From: Bacteroidota bacterium
GTDB lineage: Bacteria > Bacteroidota > Bacteroidia > NS11-12g > UBA955
Direction: 5' to 3'
Length of the DNA: 64,000 bases
Assembly (NCBI GenBank): GCA_016787485.1
Contig: JAEUUL010000008.1
Span: 171,200-235,199, forward strand
Numbering within the stretch: position 1 is the stretch's first letter; the number at the start of each line of letters is the position of its first letter. Position numbers and translations under genes: made by a program. The notes beneath the pieces are model-generated. The model ran no database searches. It had not been told where the DNA came from and saw only the letters and a program-made list of their open reading frames with translations. Shown here piece after piece: positions 25,922-34,895 of the stretch.

Positions 25922-27139
25922 ATGAGGAGAACAATTTTAGGGTTGGCAGCGGCGTTGGTTTCTGCAGCATCTTGGGCACAGGCTCCTGTAGGGTCTGTGA
26001 TGGAAACCAGTCTGAGCAGGATTGACAGTCTTACTCAAGTGCTGTATCAGGAAATACCCAGCCATGTTGGAATTACCGACACAGCCAGTGGATGGATTGC
26101 GGATGAAAAGACTTTTCAATCCCGCATGAATATGCTGGGAACCACCATCAATATGGACTACAATGCGTTTGTAACCAGCCATGTCCGCTATCTGATGATG
26201 CAGAATGAGACATTTTATGATGGTCTGCACAAGCGTATGCAGCTCTATTTCCCTATTTACGAGCAGGTGCTGGACAGGTACAACCTGCCTCAGGAACTGA
26301 AATATGTCTCCATTATCGAAAGCAACCTTTATCCCAATGCACAATCATGGTGCGGTGCCAGCGGTTTATGGCAGTTCATGCCCTACACTGGCCGCAGCAT
26401 GGGTATGCGCATAGATTATACCATAGACGAAAGAAAAAGCATTATCCGAAGTACTGAAAAAGCCTGTGAATATTTCAGGAACAGCTACAACCAGTTTGGT
26501 GACTGGCTGCTGGCCATTGCCTCTTACAATTGCGGAGCCGGATATGTTCAGCGTGCCATCAATCTTTCCGGTGGCTCCAAGGATTTTTGGAAAATCAAGA
26601 ATTTCCTGCCCAAAGAGACACAAAACTATGTGCCCAAATTTATTGCTGCAGCCTATGTGCTGAACTTTACCAAATACAGCAAAACCGCACATAACCAAAC
26701 CAGCAGCCTGCTTGTACCCACAGAGATTAAGCCAGAAATGAGCCTGAAATATCTGGCCAAATACCTGGGTGTAAACGAAGAGGATATTGCGGCTTACAAT
26801 CGTGAACTGATAACAAAAAGCACACCGGGAAATGCTCCGTATAAAGTTATGTTGCCTTACGAGCTGAGCATGCGTTTCATGGAAAACACGGACAGTGCAT
26901 ACGCCTTTGCTGTTGCAGAAAAAGCGGCGGAAGATGCAAAGAAGCCTGTATATGTGCAGAAATGGGTCCCCTACTATCATTACGTAACCAGAGGCCAAAC
27001 CCTTTACACAATTGCCCGCCGCTACGGAACCACGGTGAACCAGCTGAAGGCATGGAACGGTTTAAAGACCAACGTAGCACCTGCAGGGCGCAATCTGGTT
27101 TTGTACAAGCTTTCCTGGGTGAACGCCAAACAGGGATAA
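25922..27139 (+). CDS. Lytic transglycosylase with C-terminal LysM domain (MltD-like)
   Basis: It cleaves peptidoglycan glycan strands in the periplasm. From the ATG at 25922 the product has 405 aa with signal peptide MRRTILGLAAALVSAASWAQ. An SLT fold covers about residues 115-230, with the catalytic Glu133 in SIIESNLYPNAQS, GASGLWQFMPYTGRSMG near 145 and IASYNCGAGYV near 200. One LysM module at about 355-400 (YVTRGQTLYTIARRYGTTVNQLKAWNGL) binds the wall. The frame is open 48 codons further upstream, but those residues lack signal character and contain the promoter. Confidence 0.93.
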   Translation: MRRTILGLAAALVSAASWAQAPVGSVMETSLSRIDSLTQVLYQEIPSHVGITDTASGWIADEKTFQSRMNMLGTTINMDYNAFVTSHVRYLMMQNETFYDGLHKRMQLYFPIYEQVLDRYNLPQELKYVSIIESNLYPNAQSWCGASGLWQFMPYTGRSMGMRIDYTIDERKSIIRSTEKACEYFRNSYNQFGDWLLAIASYNCGAGYVQRAINLSGGSKDFWKIKNFLPKETQNYVPKFIAAAYVLNFTKYSKTAHNQTSSLLVPTEIKPEMSLKYLAKYLGVNEEDIAAYNRELITKSTPGNAPYKVMLPYELSMRFMENTDSAYAFAVAEKAAEDAKKPVYVQKWVPYYHYVTRGQTLYTIARRYGTTVNQLKAWNGLKTNVAPAGRNLVLYKLSWVNAKQG

Positions 27140-27193
27140 GCTTACAATTTCCTGAATCTAATTCCATTTTCGTGCTGCACATTTGCGGTGACC

Positions 27194-28225
27194 ATGCGGG
27201 CCTGTACTCCACTATTTCTCATCACGTTCTGTCTCTGTGCCTGTAACAAACAGGTCAAAGAAGCTTTGCCCCCTTCGGCCGGCATGCCCGGCGAGATTTT
27301 GGTCATTGCCAATGAAGAAGCATTGGAGCAAGTAAAAGCTCTTTTTGAAACAACTTATACAAGCAAAGATTCCCTTCTGGTGCTGGCAGAAAAAGCAGAG
27401 TCCGGCACCATTGAAAATGACTTTTCCTTCTGGTACGCGCGGCACAAGGCCTATGAGTCCAATGAAAAACTATCTCCTCTGGTTGTCGTATATGAGACAG
27501 CCGGAAGTTGTGGAGATTTTAGCGCAGATTTGGATAAGGCCGGAGTGAAACCCACACGCAAAGGGACATTGCCATTGGAAGTGTATACCGACGTATGGGC
27601 CAAGCCCCAAACTGTAGTGCGGGTGAAGGGAGAGTTGAACCCGGGCCTGGTTAAAGCCCTTTCTGATATTTTCCATACGGCTGAAAAAAAACAGGGGTTA
27701 ACGGGCAATCTTGCACCAAATCCATATTGCGACAGCGTAAGCAGGGTTATTCAGGGGAATTATGGATTCGGGCTGAAATTTCCTCCGCAAATGAGTCTGC
27801 AGTTCAGCAACCGCGAGGTGGTGTGGCTTTGGCAGCAAACAAACCAGTTTTACCGTCATGTGTTTATCAATATTTTTTCTGACTCACTGAAACTGGAGAC
27901 CCGCGAACAGGCAGTAGCCAACCGCAATCTTTTTACCATCAAATACGTTACCAATGATGAAAAAACAAAGACTGTGGTGAGTGAAAACAGCCTGTTTCCG
28001 CTGCGCTGGTCTGGATTTGATGCCAAAGGTGTTGCTGTACTCCGCGGCTGGTACACCGAAGAGGGTACATATCGCCGTGGTCCTTTTGTGCGCTACATTT
28101 ATCACGATAAACCGAACAACCGCTACGTGGCTGTGGACGGTTTTGTTTTTGCACCAGACCAGTCCCGATTGTCCTATGTTCGCACACTTGAGCTGATAGC
28201 AGAAAGCCTGCAATTCTCCCGATGA
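27194..28225 (+). CDS. DUF4837 family lipoprotein
   Basis: The product (343 aa from the ATG at 27194; a GTG at 27188 is also possible) has a short lipoprotein signal with LCAC lipobox, then PSAGMPGEILVIANEE, the typical opening of the DUF4837 family found in Bacteroidota. The function of the family is not known to me. A CACATTTG box at 27178-27185, one base off the -7 consensus, lies 8 nt before the ATG. The stop overlaps the purN start as ATGA, so the two are translationally coupled although their functions look unrelated. Confidence 0.85.
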   Translation: MRACTPLFLITFCLCACNKQVKEALPPSAGMPGEILVIANEEALEQVKALFETTYTSKDSLLVLAEKAESGTIENDFSFWYARHKAYESNEKLSPLVVVYETAGSCGDFSADLDKAGVKPTRKGTLPLEVYTDVWAKPQTVVRVKGELNPGLVKALSDIFHTAEKKQGLTGNLAPNPYCDSVSRVIQGNYGFGLKFPPQMSLQFSNREVVWLWQQTNQFYRHVFINIFSDSLKLETREQAVANRNLFTIKYVTNDEKTKTVVSENSLFPLRWSGFDAKGVAVLRGWYTEEGTYRRGPFVRYIYHDKPNNRYVAVDGFVFAPDQSRLSYVRTLELIAESLQFSR

Positions 28226-28794
28226 AACCCAAAATCGTCATATTTGCCTCAGGCAGCGGAACCAATGCCCTGAACCTGATTCGTCATTTCAAAGCCAACG
28301 GAATTGCTGAAACCGTTGCTGTATTTTGTAATGTTCCGGGCGCTGGTGTGATTGAAAAAGCAGAAGCAGAAGACATCCCGGTTTACATTTTTACGAAAGA
28401 ATCCTTGCAATCCGGCGAAAGCTTAAGGGATAGGCTTCTTGATTTACATGCAGAATGGGTGGTTCTGGCCGGTTTTCTTTGGTTGATTCCTTCCTGGATG
28501 ATCCGTTTATACCCGGACCGTATTGTGAATATACACCCTGCACTGTTGCCGGCATACGGAGGCAAAGGCATGTATGGAGACAACGTGCACAAAGCTGTGT
28601 TGGCAAATGGAGAGAAAACACATGGGGTTACTGTACATCTTGTAAACGAAGAGTACGATAAAGGCCGGATTCTTGCTCAGGAACACTTTGAAATTTCACC
28701 CGGAGACACACTGGAAACCATAGCTGCAAAAATTCACGCCATCGAGTATAAAATTTATCCGGCTTGTTTGGAAAAACTCTTTGCAGAATCATAG
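28222..28794 (+). CDS. purN: Phosphoribosylglycinamide formyltransferase
   Basis: PurN transfers a formyl group from 10-formyl-THF to GAR in purine synthesis. The 190-aa product has the ribonucleotide-binding ASGSGTNA (9-16), the active-site Asn-Ile-His-Pro segment NIHPALLPAYGGKGMYG near residue 103, and the catalytic Asp in VHLVNEEYDKGRIL near 145. Length is normal. It overlaps the DUF4837 gene by 4 nt; the MOSC gene follows after 27 nt. Confidence 0.95.
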   Translation: MKPKIVIFASGSGTNALNLIRHFKANGIAETVAVFCNVPGAGVIEKAEAEDIPVYIFTKESLQSGESLRDRLLDLHAEWVVLAGFLWLIPSWMIRLYPDRIVNIHPALLPAYGGKGMYGDNVHKAVLANGEKTHGVTVHLVNEEYDKGRILAQEHFEISPGDTLETIAAKIHAIEYKIYPACLEKLFAES

Positions 28795-28821
28795 TTCACT
28801 TTTTTCGGATTTAACAAAGCG

Positions 28822-29391
28822 ATGTCGAATTCCAAACACAAAAGTTTACATGAATTGGAATCTGTTCTTTGGGAAATCAGCAAAAGTCCATCAGACAGCG
28901 GGGTCGTTCACATGTTGGTGCGCAGACCGGCCGAGAATGATAGGGAATTGCTGTCTGTAGCCCTGTTGACTGCAAACGCAGGCCTGGAGGGCGACAACTG
29001 GAAACACAAACCCAGCAGCAGCAGTGCTGATGGCGGTCCGCATCCGCTGAAGCAGATAACCAACATGAACTCCCGTGCCATTCAGGCAATTGCAGGCAAT
29101 CAGGAATTCTGGCCCCTTGCCGGCGACCAGATATATGCGGATATCAATCTCAGTTATTTGAATATGCCACCGGGAACCCTTTTGCAAGCCGGAACAGCGG
29201 TGTTGGAAGTTACCGAACCACCCCACCGGGGCTGTAAAAAATTTGCAGAAAGGTTCGGACAAGATGCCATGCGGTTTGTGAACTCCGAACAAGGCAGGGC
29301 ACTGAATTTACGGGGCATCAATTGCCGGGTAGTTCAGGATGGCGTTGTTAAAACCGGTGATTTACTGACTATACACGTGGTTTATTCTTAA
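28822..29391 (+). CDS. MOSC domain protein
   Basis: MOSC domains occur in molybdenum cofactor sulfurases and related sulfur-carrying proteins. In this 189-aa product the conserved Cys lies in EPPHRGCKKFAERFG near residue 138, followed by NLRGINCRVVQDGVVKTGDLL, the usual C-terminal strand pattern. The N-terminal 30 residues are extra and the protein is a stand-alone MOSC without the beta-barrel partner. Substrate unknown. Confidence 0.88.
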   Translation: MSNSKHKSLHELESVLWEISKSPSDSGVVHMLVRRPAENDRELLSVALLTANAGLEGDNWKHKPSSSSADGGPHPLKQITNMNSRAIQAIAGNQEFWPLAGDQIYADINLSYLNMPPGTLLQAGTAVLEVTEPPHRGCKKFAERFGQDAMRFVNSEQGRALNLRGINCRVVQDGVVKTGDLLTIHVVYS

Positions 29392-29449
29392 CCAGAAAGA
29401 GGCAGCAGGTACAGGCCTGAACCCGTTCGGAAACAATCTCCCTCCTGCC

Positions 29450-29457
29450 TACCTTTG
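29450..29457 (+). promoter_or_regulatory. -7 box 5 nt before a GTG start
   Basis: TACCTTTG is followed by CTGCC and the GTG of the PLP enzyme gene, the same arrangement as at dapB. No -33 TTTG is evident. Confidence 0.5.
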
Positions 29458-29462
29458 CTGCC

Positions 29463-30608
29463 GTGAAATTCGAGACCAAAGTATTGCATGCCGGCATAGA
29501 GCCTGATCCCGGTACCGGGGCCATTATGACCCCCATTTTTCAAACCAGTACTTATGTGCAGGCAGCACCTGGTGACCATAAAGGATTTGAATATTCCCGA
29601 ACCCACAATCCCACACGCGATGTTTTGCAGGACAATCTGGCCGCCCTGGAACAAACCCGGTTTGCCCTGGCTTTCAGCACGGGGATGGGCAGCATTGATG
29701 CTGTAATTAAACTATTGAAACCCGGAGACCATGTGGTAAGTACCAATGATCTGTATGGGGGAACATACCGGTTGTTTACCAAAATCTTTGAGCCGCTGGG
29801 CATTCAGTTCACTTTTGTGGATATGACCAGTCCTGCACTTGTGAAAGCCGCCATCACACCGCAAACCAGGCTGATTTGGGTAGAAACGCCCACCAATCCT
29901 ATGGTGCGAATCATAGACATTGAAGCCATGGTCTCGATTGGCAAAGAAGCCGGAGCACTGGTGGCTGTGGACAATACATTCGCAAGCCCCTACCTGCAGA
30001 ATCCTGCGATACTGGGTGCCGATATTGTGATGCACAGCGTTACAAAATACATCAATGGCCACAGTGACGTTGTAATGGGCGCATTGTGCGTCAATGATCA
30101 GGAGCTTCGCGACAGGCTGGCCTTCATTCAGAACAGTTGTGGTGCCACACCCGGCCCGCAGGATTGTTTCCTGGTATTACGGGGAATAAAAACACTGCAC
30201 ATACGCATGCAACGGCACTGCGAAAATGGGGCGGCCATAGCACACTGGCTGCGCAATCACCCCAAAGTGGGGGTAGTGCACTGGCCGGGATTTGAAGACC
30301 ATGCCGGCCATGCCATTGCAAAAAAACAGATGAAAGACTTTGGTGGCATGATGAGTTTTACGCTGAAAAGTGACAGCATTGAATCCGCCTTTGCTTTCCT
30401 GCGCAATACCAAACTCTTCAGTCTGGCCGAAAGCCTGGGTGGCGTGGAAAGCCTTGTGGGACACCCGGCAAGCATGACCCATGCCAGTATTCCGCGCGAA
30501 CAACGCATGGCTGGCGGCTTGCTGGACAGTCTCATCCGGTTGAGTGTGGGTCTGGAACATGTGGATGACCTGATTGCTGACCTGGAGCAAGCCCTGGCAG
30601 CGGTTTAA
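29463..30608 (+). CDS. Cys/Met metabolism PLP-dependent enzyme (cystathionine gamma-synthase/lyase type)
   Basis: The 381-aa product belongs to the Cys/Met-metabolism fold-type I PLP family, which makes or breaks cystathionine or related thioethers. The PLP lysine is Lys195 in HSVTKYINGHSDVVMG, the pyridine-binding Asp is Asp170 in VAVDNTFASPYLQ, and YSRTHNPTRDVL (45-56) and ESLGGVESLVGHPASMTH near 325 are conserved. Sequence alone does not let me choose between MetB, a gamma-lyase and a sulfhydrylase. The start is GTG. Confidence 0.9.
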   Translation: MKFETKVLHAGIEPDPGTGAIMTPIFQTSTYVQAAPGDHKGFEYSRTHNPTRDVLQDNLAALEQTRFALAFSTGMGSIDAVIKLLKPGDHVVSTNDLYGGTYRLFTKIFEPLGIQFTFVDMTSPALVKAAITPQTRLIWVETPTNPMVRIIDIEAMVSIGKEAGALVAVDNTFASPYLQNPAILGADIVMHSVTKYINGHSDVVMGALCVNDQELRDRLAFIQNSCGATPGPQDCFLVLRGIKTLHIRMQRHCENGAAIAHWLRNHPKVGVVHWPGFEDHAGHAIAKKQMKDFGGMMSFTLKSDSIESAFAFLRNTKLFSLAESLGGVESLVGHPASMTHASIPREQRMAGGLLDSLIRLSVGLEHVDDLIADLEQALAAV

Positions 30609-30788
30609 ATTCAATTCCGGATCAGGTTTTCACTTTCATATCCATTTTACTTTTTGTATTTTTTGGTCTGTGATGTTGCCATGAATCAGCATCGGGATGT
30701 TTCTACAATCTTACTCAGCTATCAGGCTTCCTTTGATGGCTTTGAGGGAATTACAGGGTTTTTCGCTGGAAAAATTGATTAAACAGGA

Positions 30789-31556
30789 GTGAACAAAAAC
30801 GAACTCAAAAACCTGCTCGATAAAAAGGCAGCACAATTCAACCGCCCGGATTTTATTGCTCCTGACCCCATTTCTGTTCCCCACCGTTTCTCCAAATCTC
30901 AGGATATAGAGATAGCGGGTCTTTTTGCGGCATTGCTGGCATGGGGTCAGCGCAAAACCATCATCAACAATGCAAACCGTCTCATGGACCTGATGGATGG
31001 AGCACCTTATGACTTTATCTGCAACCACAAAGAAACAGACCGGACCCGGTTTGAATCCTTTGTACACCGCACATTTCAACCGGTGGATTTACTGTACTTT
31101 GTCGAATTCCTCCAATACCATTACCAGCAACACAGGAGTTTGGAAAATCTGTTTGCTGACGGAATGTCAGAAAACGAAGTACATACAGGGCCCGGACTTG
31201 CACATTTTCACAGACAGTTTTTTTCTCTTCCACATATGGTACGCACCGAAAAACATGTGCAGACTCCAGACAGAAAAAGTGCCTGCAAACGCATCAACCT
31301 GTTTTTGCGCTGGATGGTGCGAAAAGACAATCAGGGGGTTGATTTTGGCATCTGGCAGGGTATAAAACCCGCACAGCTATTGTGTCCGCTGGATGTACAT
31401 GTGCACCGAACGGCAACTGCTCTTGGATTGCTGAAAAGACCCCAAAGTGACTGGCAGGCCTGTTTGGAACTCACAGCCAAGCTGCGCAAAATGGACCCGG
31501 AAGACCCGGTGAAGTACGATTTCGCCCTGTTCGGAATGAGTATTCAACCGCTTTGA
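30789..31556 (+). CDS. TIGR02757 (DUF2400) family protein
   Basis: The 255-aa product starts at GTG. It has the family segments HRFSKSQDIEIAGLFAALLAWGQRKTIINNANRLM (residues 33-67, with conserved Trp and Arg), RINLFLRWMVRKDNQGVDFGIW near 168, and LLCPLDVHVHRTATALGLL near 195. The helix-hairpin-helix-like composition and Leu/Arg-rich WMVR segment resemble DNA glycosylase folds, but the activity is uncharacterised as far as I know. A 180-bp gap separates it from the PLP enzyme gene; I see no clear promoter or structure in that gap. Confidence 0.88.
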   Translation: MNKNELKNLLDKKAAQFNRPDFIAPDPISVPHRFSKSQDIEIAGLFAALLAWGQRKTIINNANRLMDLMDGAPYDFICNHKETDRTRFESFVHRTFQPVDLLYFVEFLQYHYQQHRSLENLFADGMSENEVHTGPGLAHFHRQFFSLPHMVRTEKHVQTPDRKSACKRINLFLRWMVRKDNQGVDFGIWQGIKPAQLLCPLDVHVHRTATALGLLKRPQSDWQACLELTAKLRKMDPEDPVKYDFALFGMSIQPL

Positions 31557-31610
31557 TTGCGGAGCAAATGATGGTGGAAAACTGCCTGTTTAAGTCATTT
31601 TGGCACACTG

Positions 31611-31618
31611 TATCTTTG
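31611..31618 (+). promoter_or_regulatory. Candidate -7 box of trxA
   Basis: TATCTTTG matches TAnnTTTG, 43 nt before the trxA ATG. A TTTG at 31599-31602 is too close to be its -33 element. Confidence 0.45.
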
Positions 31619-31661
31619 GAACAGGAATTGACACTAGATTTAAACGCAAAAACAATATAAA

Positions 31662-31982
31662 ATGGCAGAAAAATTCACAAGCGGCAACTGGACTGAACAA
31701 GTGCTGCAATCAGACAAACCAGTATTGGTTGACTTATGGGCAGAATGGTGTGGTCCCTGCCGCATGATAGGACCCATCGTAGATGAACTGGCTAAGGAAT
31801 ATGACGGCAAAGCGGTAGTGGGCAAGTTGAATGTGGATGAAAATCCGGATATCGCCGCCAACTATGGTGTACGCAGCATACCTACCCTTCTTGTTTTCAA
31901 AGGCGGACAACTGGTAGACAAGATAGTAGGTGCAGTTCCCAAACCCAATATAGCCCAGAAACTTGAAGCCCAACTGGCTTAA
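31662..31982 (+). CDS. trxA: Thioredoxin
   Basis: A cytoplasmic disulfide reductase of 106 aa with the active site WCGPC (29-33), the conserved Asp24 in VDLWAEW, and the cis-Pro loop RSIPTLLVF near residue 74. It has no signal peptide. It stands alone, with its own promoter box upstream and a terminator immediately downstream. Confidence 0.97.
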   Translation: MAEKFTSGNWTEQVLQSDKPVLVDLWAEWCGPCRMIGPIVDELAKEYDGKAVVGKLNVDENPDIAANYGVRSIPTLLVFKGGQLVDKIVGAVPKPNIAQKLEAQLA

Positions 31983-32000
31983 CCCAAACAAAATCTAAGC

Positions 32001-32026
32001 AAAGGCCCGGAACAACCGGGCTTTTT
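32001..32026 (+). terminator. Intrinsic terminator of trxA
   Basis: GCCCGG (32005-32010) and CCGGGC (32016-32021) form a 6-bp GC stem around AACAA, followed by five T residues and preceded by A residues that extend the stem. It ends 16 nt before the DUF58 gene. Confidence 0.88.
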
Positions 32027-32042
32027 GCTGTAATATTGAGCC

Positions 32043-32951
32043 ATGTTGCTGGATGAAGTACAATCCTACCAGAATCTGGAACTACTTGCCCGGCAAGTAG
32101 TAGAAGGATTTATTACAGGTATGCATGCCAGCCCCTTTCATGGTTTCTCTGCTGAATTTGCTGAACACAAAGCCTACAACAGCGGTGAAAGCACCAGGCA
32201 CCTGGACTGGAAACTAATGGCCAGAACCGACCGCTTGTATGTTAAAAGGTACGAGGAAGAAACCAATCTGCGCTGCAGATTGGTGCTGGACCTGAGCCCA
32301 AGCATGTTTTACCCGGCAGGTTCAAAAGCCAAAGTCCGCTTTGCAGCACTGGCATGCGCTTCCATAGCACAATTGCTGAAAAAACAACGTGACGCCTTCA
32401 GTCTCACTGCATTCAATACAGATATACTCTTTCAAACCGCCATGCGCAGCAGTCCCAGGCATTTTGATGAAGTAATACAGAAGCTGCAACCCGTTTGGGA
32501 TGGAAGTTTGCCTATGCCGGCAGCTTCAGAAACCCGACTGGCTCCCACCCTTGAGTATCTCGCACAAACAACCCATCGCCGCAGCCTGATTGTACTTTTC
32601 AGTGATATGTTTGATTCCGGTGAGGATGAAACGGCTCTATGGCGGGCTTTGCAACATCTGCGTTACGGGCGGAACGAGGTGATTTTATTTCACATCCGCC
32701 ATAATCCTGATGAAGTGGATTTCGCATTTGATAACCGTCCATACCGGTTTGTTGATTTGGAAAGCGGGGAAAAACTTCTGGTGAATCCTGCAGAATTGCG
32801 TGAATATTACAACCAACGGGTGGCGGATCTCGATGAACGCATCCGCACAAAATGCCTGCAGTACCGCATTGACTTTTATCCCATCGATGTGAGCAGGGAT
32901 TTCCAGCAGGTACTTATGCCTTTTTACGCCAAACGCATGCGGATGGCATAA
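32043..32951 (+). CDS. DUF58 domain protein (vWA-like)
   Basis: The 302-aa product has the N-terminal DUF58 signature GMHASPFHGFSAEFAEHKAYNSGESTRHLDWKLMARTDRLYVKRYEEE (about residues 26-73, key Arg, Asp and Lys), then a von Willebrand A-like fold with a MIDAS-type DLSPSM near 84. There are no membrane helices. Such proteins are often encoded with MoxR ATPases and membrane vWA proteins, but none are adjacent here. Its partner and role are unknown. Confidence 0.88.
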   Translation: MLLDEVQSYQNLELLARQVVEGFITGMHASPFHGFSAEFAEHKAYNSGESTRHLDWKLMARTDRLYVKRYEEETNLRCRLVLDLSPSMFYPAGSKAKVRFAALACASIAQLLKKQRDAFSLTAFNTDILFQTAMRSSPRHFDEVIQKLQPVWDGSLPMPAASETRLAPTLEYLAQTTHRRSLIVLFSDMFDSGEDETALWRALQHLRYGRNEVILFHIRHNPDEVDFAFDNRPYRFVDLESGEKLLVNPAELREYYNQRVADLDERIRTKCLQYRIDFYPIDVSRDFQQVLMPFYAKRMRMA

Positions 32952-32955
32952 ATCA

Positions 32956-34293
32956 TCAGGGATTGAACATCATCCGCATGGGGCGGGTTTGCTCAATTTT
33001 ACCTGAATTCCAGCTGAGACAACCATTTACCCACACCTTTTCTATGGTGTGATTAAAGCGTGTGCCTTCAAGCGGACTCCACCCGCACTTAAATAACAGG
33101 TTGTCTTTGGATACCTGATAACTTCCGTTTGGATTCACCAAAACCAGATCTGCATAGTACCCTTCTCTTAAATAGCCCCGCTTGTCTACCCTGAAACACT
33201 GTGCCGGAGCATGACACATTTTCTCGACTACCTTTTCCACCGAGATACTGCCTTCCCGGGCTTTTTCAAGCATGAGCTGAAGGCTGTGCTGCACCAGAGG
33301 CAACCCTGCAGGACTTTTGGCATATGGGTTCTGTTTTTCATCCCAGGTATGGGGCGCATGGTCTGTTGCAATGATGTCCAACCGGTCGTCCATCAGCGCA
33401 GACCATAAGGCATCCCGGTTGGCCGGCGCTTTTATCGCAGGATTGCATTTGATAAGATGACCCAACCGGCTGTAATCTTCAGAACTAAAGTGCAGGTGAT
33501 GTACACAAACCTCGCTGGTTATTTTCTTCTGTTCAAGTGGAATATCATTCCGGAACAAGCCTGTTTCCACTGCAGTGGTAATATGCAAAATGTGAAGGCG
33601 GGTATTGTGCCTGTTTGCCAATTCAATGGCAAAACTGCTGCTGAGCCGGCAAGCTTCCTCGTCCCGAATCCATGGGTGTACTTCAGCCGGTATGTCCTCT
33701 CCATATTTTTGAATGGCTTCTGCCAGTCTTGCTTTTACCCTGTCTTCGTTTTCACAGTGAGTGGCGATTAACGCCGGTACTTCAGTAAAAATACGGTCCA
33801 GAATTTCAGCGTCATCGACCAGCATATCTCCTGTACTGCTGCCCATGAATATCTTAACCCCACAGGTGGTAGCAGGATTTATCCGTTTTAGTTGCTCCAG
33901 GTTGTGATTGGTCGCACCCAGAAAAAAAGAATAATTCACAGCACTCCGGCCAGCGCCTAAAAGCATTTTTTCTTCCAGCAGTTCAATGGTGGTCGTTTGA
34001 GGATTCACATTGGGCATCTCCATAAAACTTGTGACTCCCCCAGCCAGGGCGGCGCGACTCTCAGTGGCAATTTCTGCCTTATGGGTAAAGCCTGGTTCGC
34101 GAAAATGAACCTGATCGTCAATCACACCCGGCAAAAGCCATTTACCCTCTGCATCCGTTATTTCGCCTGTAAACTCCGAAATACCATTTTCTTCTATACG
34201 GCTTATCCAACAATCTTCAATCAGAACATCCGCCACAAAGCGACGTCCTTCGTTGAACAGCAATGCATTTTTAATGAGTTTTCTTTCAGCCAT
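32956..34293 (-). CDS. pyrC: Dihydroorotase-family amidohydrolase
   Basis: The 445-aa protein is of the dihydroorotase/allantoinase type, which closes carbamoyl aspartate to dihydroorotate in pyrimidine synthesis. Visible are DDQVHFREPGFTHKAEI near residue 60, the candidate carboxylated Lys in CGVKIFMGSSTGDM near 145, the metal His residues in ATHCEN and LHILHITTA, and the catalytic Asp in DIIATDHAPH near 310. The first His of the usual HxH metal motif is Gln here (DQVH). From memory this occurs in other Bacteroidota dihydroorotases. It converges with the DUF58 gene, with 4 nt between the stops. Confidence 0.88.
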   Translation of the reverse strand: MAERKLIKNALLFNEGRRFVADVLIEDCWISRIEENGISEFTGEITDAEGKWLLPGVIDDQVHFREPGFTHKAEIATESRAALAGGVTSFMEMPNVNPQTTTIELLEEKMLLGAGRSAVNYSFFLGATNHNLEQLKRINPATTCGVKIFMGSSTGDMLVDDAEILDRIFTEVPALIATHCENEDRVKARLAEAIQKYGEDIPAEVHPWIRDEEACRLSSSFAIELANRHNTRLHILHITTAVETGLFRNDIPLEQKKITSEVCVHHLHFSSEDYSRLGHLIKCNPAIKAPANRDALWSALMDDRLDIIATDHAPHTWDEKQNPYAKSPAGLPLVQHSLQLMLEKAREGSISVEKVVEKMCHAPAQCFRVDKRGYLREGYYADLVLVNPNGSYQVSKDNLLFKCGWSPLEGTRFNHTIEKVWVNGCLSWNSGKIEQTRPMRMMFNP

Positions 34294-34385
34294 CTTATAA
34301 AGGTGTAAAATTACGACTCTGGGGGCGTTTGATTTTCATTTACATATTGAACTATTCTATAACCATTCTAAATTTCTATTTGTGC

Positions 34386-34416
34386 TTTGATTCCCTTTTT
34401 GCCTCACTTAATTTTG
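34386..34416 (+). promoter_or_regulatory. Consensus promoter of the GxxExxY gene
   Basis: TTTG (34386-34389), a 19-nt spacer and TAATTTTG (34409-34416) match both Bacteroidota promoter elements. The ATG at 34433 lies 16 nt after the box. Confidence 0.75.
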
Positions 34417-34432
34417 ACATGAGGAATTGGAT

Positions 34433-34870
34433 ATGCAGCATGCGATACAGGCAGAGAATGAACTCGCCCACACAGTGATAGGACTCGCCATAGAAATACA
34501 CAAGGCACTGGGACCAGGCCTTACAGAGGATGCATACAGAGATTGTCTGATGTATGAACTGAAAGAGCACGGCATTTTTGCTGAAGCTGGCAAAATGATG
34601 CCTGTACAGTATAAAAATCTTCAACTAAACTATGGTTATAAGGTGGATTTACTGGTAGAAGGAAAACTGGTTGTAGAAATAGAAACGGTAGAGCAAATCA
34701 GTGACAATCAGGTACAGTTGCTGCTGAGGCATCTTAAAACCGGCGGGTTTAAACTGGGTTTGATAATCAACTTCAACAGCGTGCTGCTCAAAAACGGGAT
34801 TCGGCGGGTAACCAATCACCGTCCGGCCGGGGAGGAAGAAAGATCCATTCTGGAAGAATCGGTTCTGTAA
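34433..34870 (+). CDS. GxxExxY family protein
   Basis: The 145-aa product has the family motif GLTEDAY near residue 29 after IEIHKALGPG, followed by VDLLVEGKLVVEIETVEQIS with the acidic and Lys residues of a PD-(D/E)XK-like nuclease core, and the closing segment FKLGLIINFNSVLLKNGIRRV. The family is widespread and small; activity is not established. The start was chosen at the ATG after the consensus promoter rather than at a TTG 6 nt earlier. It is a single-gene unit. Confidence 0.88.
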   Translation: MQHAIQAENELAHTVIGLAIEIHKALGPGLTEDAYRDCLMYELKEHGIFAEAGKMMPVQYKNLQLNYGYKVDLLVEGKLVVEIETVEQISDNQVQLLLRHLKTGGFKLGLIINFNSVLLKNGIRRVTNHRPAGEEERSILEESVL

Positions 34871-34879
34871 ACCGGCAAT

Positions 34880-34887
34880 TACCTTTG
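34880..34887 (+). promoter_or_regulatory. -7 box just before the Nudix gene
   Basis: TACCTTTG ends 8 nt before the GTG at 34896 (a GTG also overlaps its last base). It lies 9 nt after the stop of the GxxExxY gene, so the Nudix gene probably has its own nearly leaderless transcript. Confidence 0.45.
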
Positions 34888-34895
34888 TGCCATCA

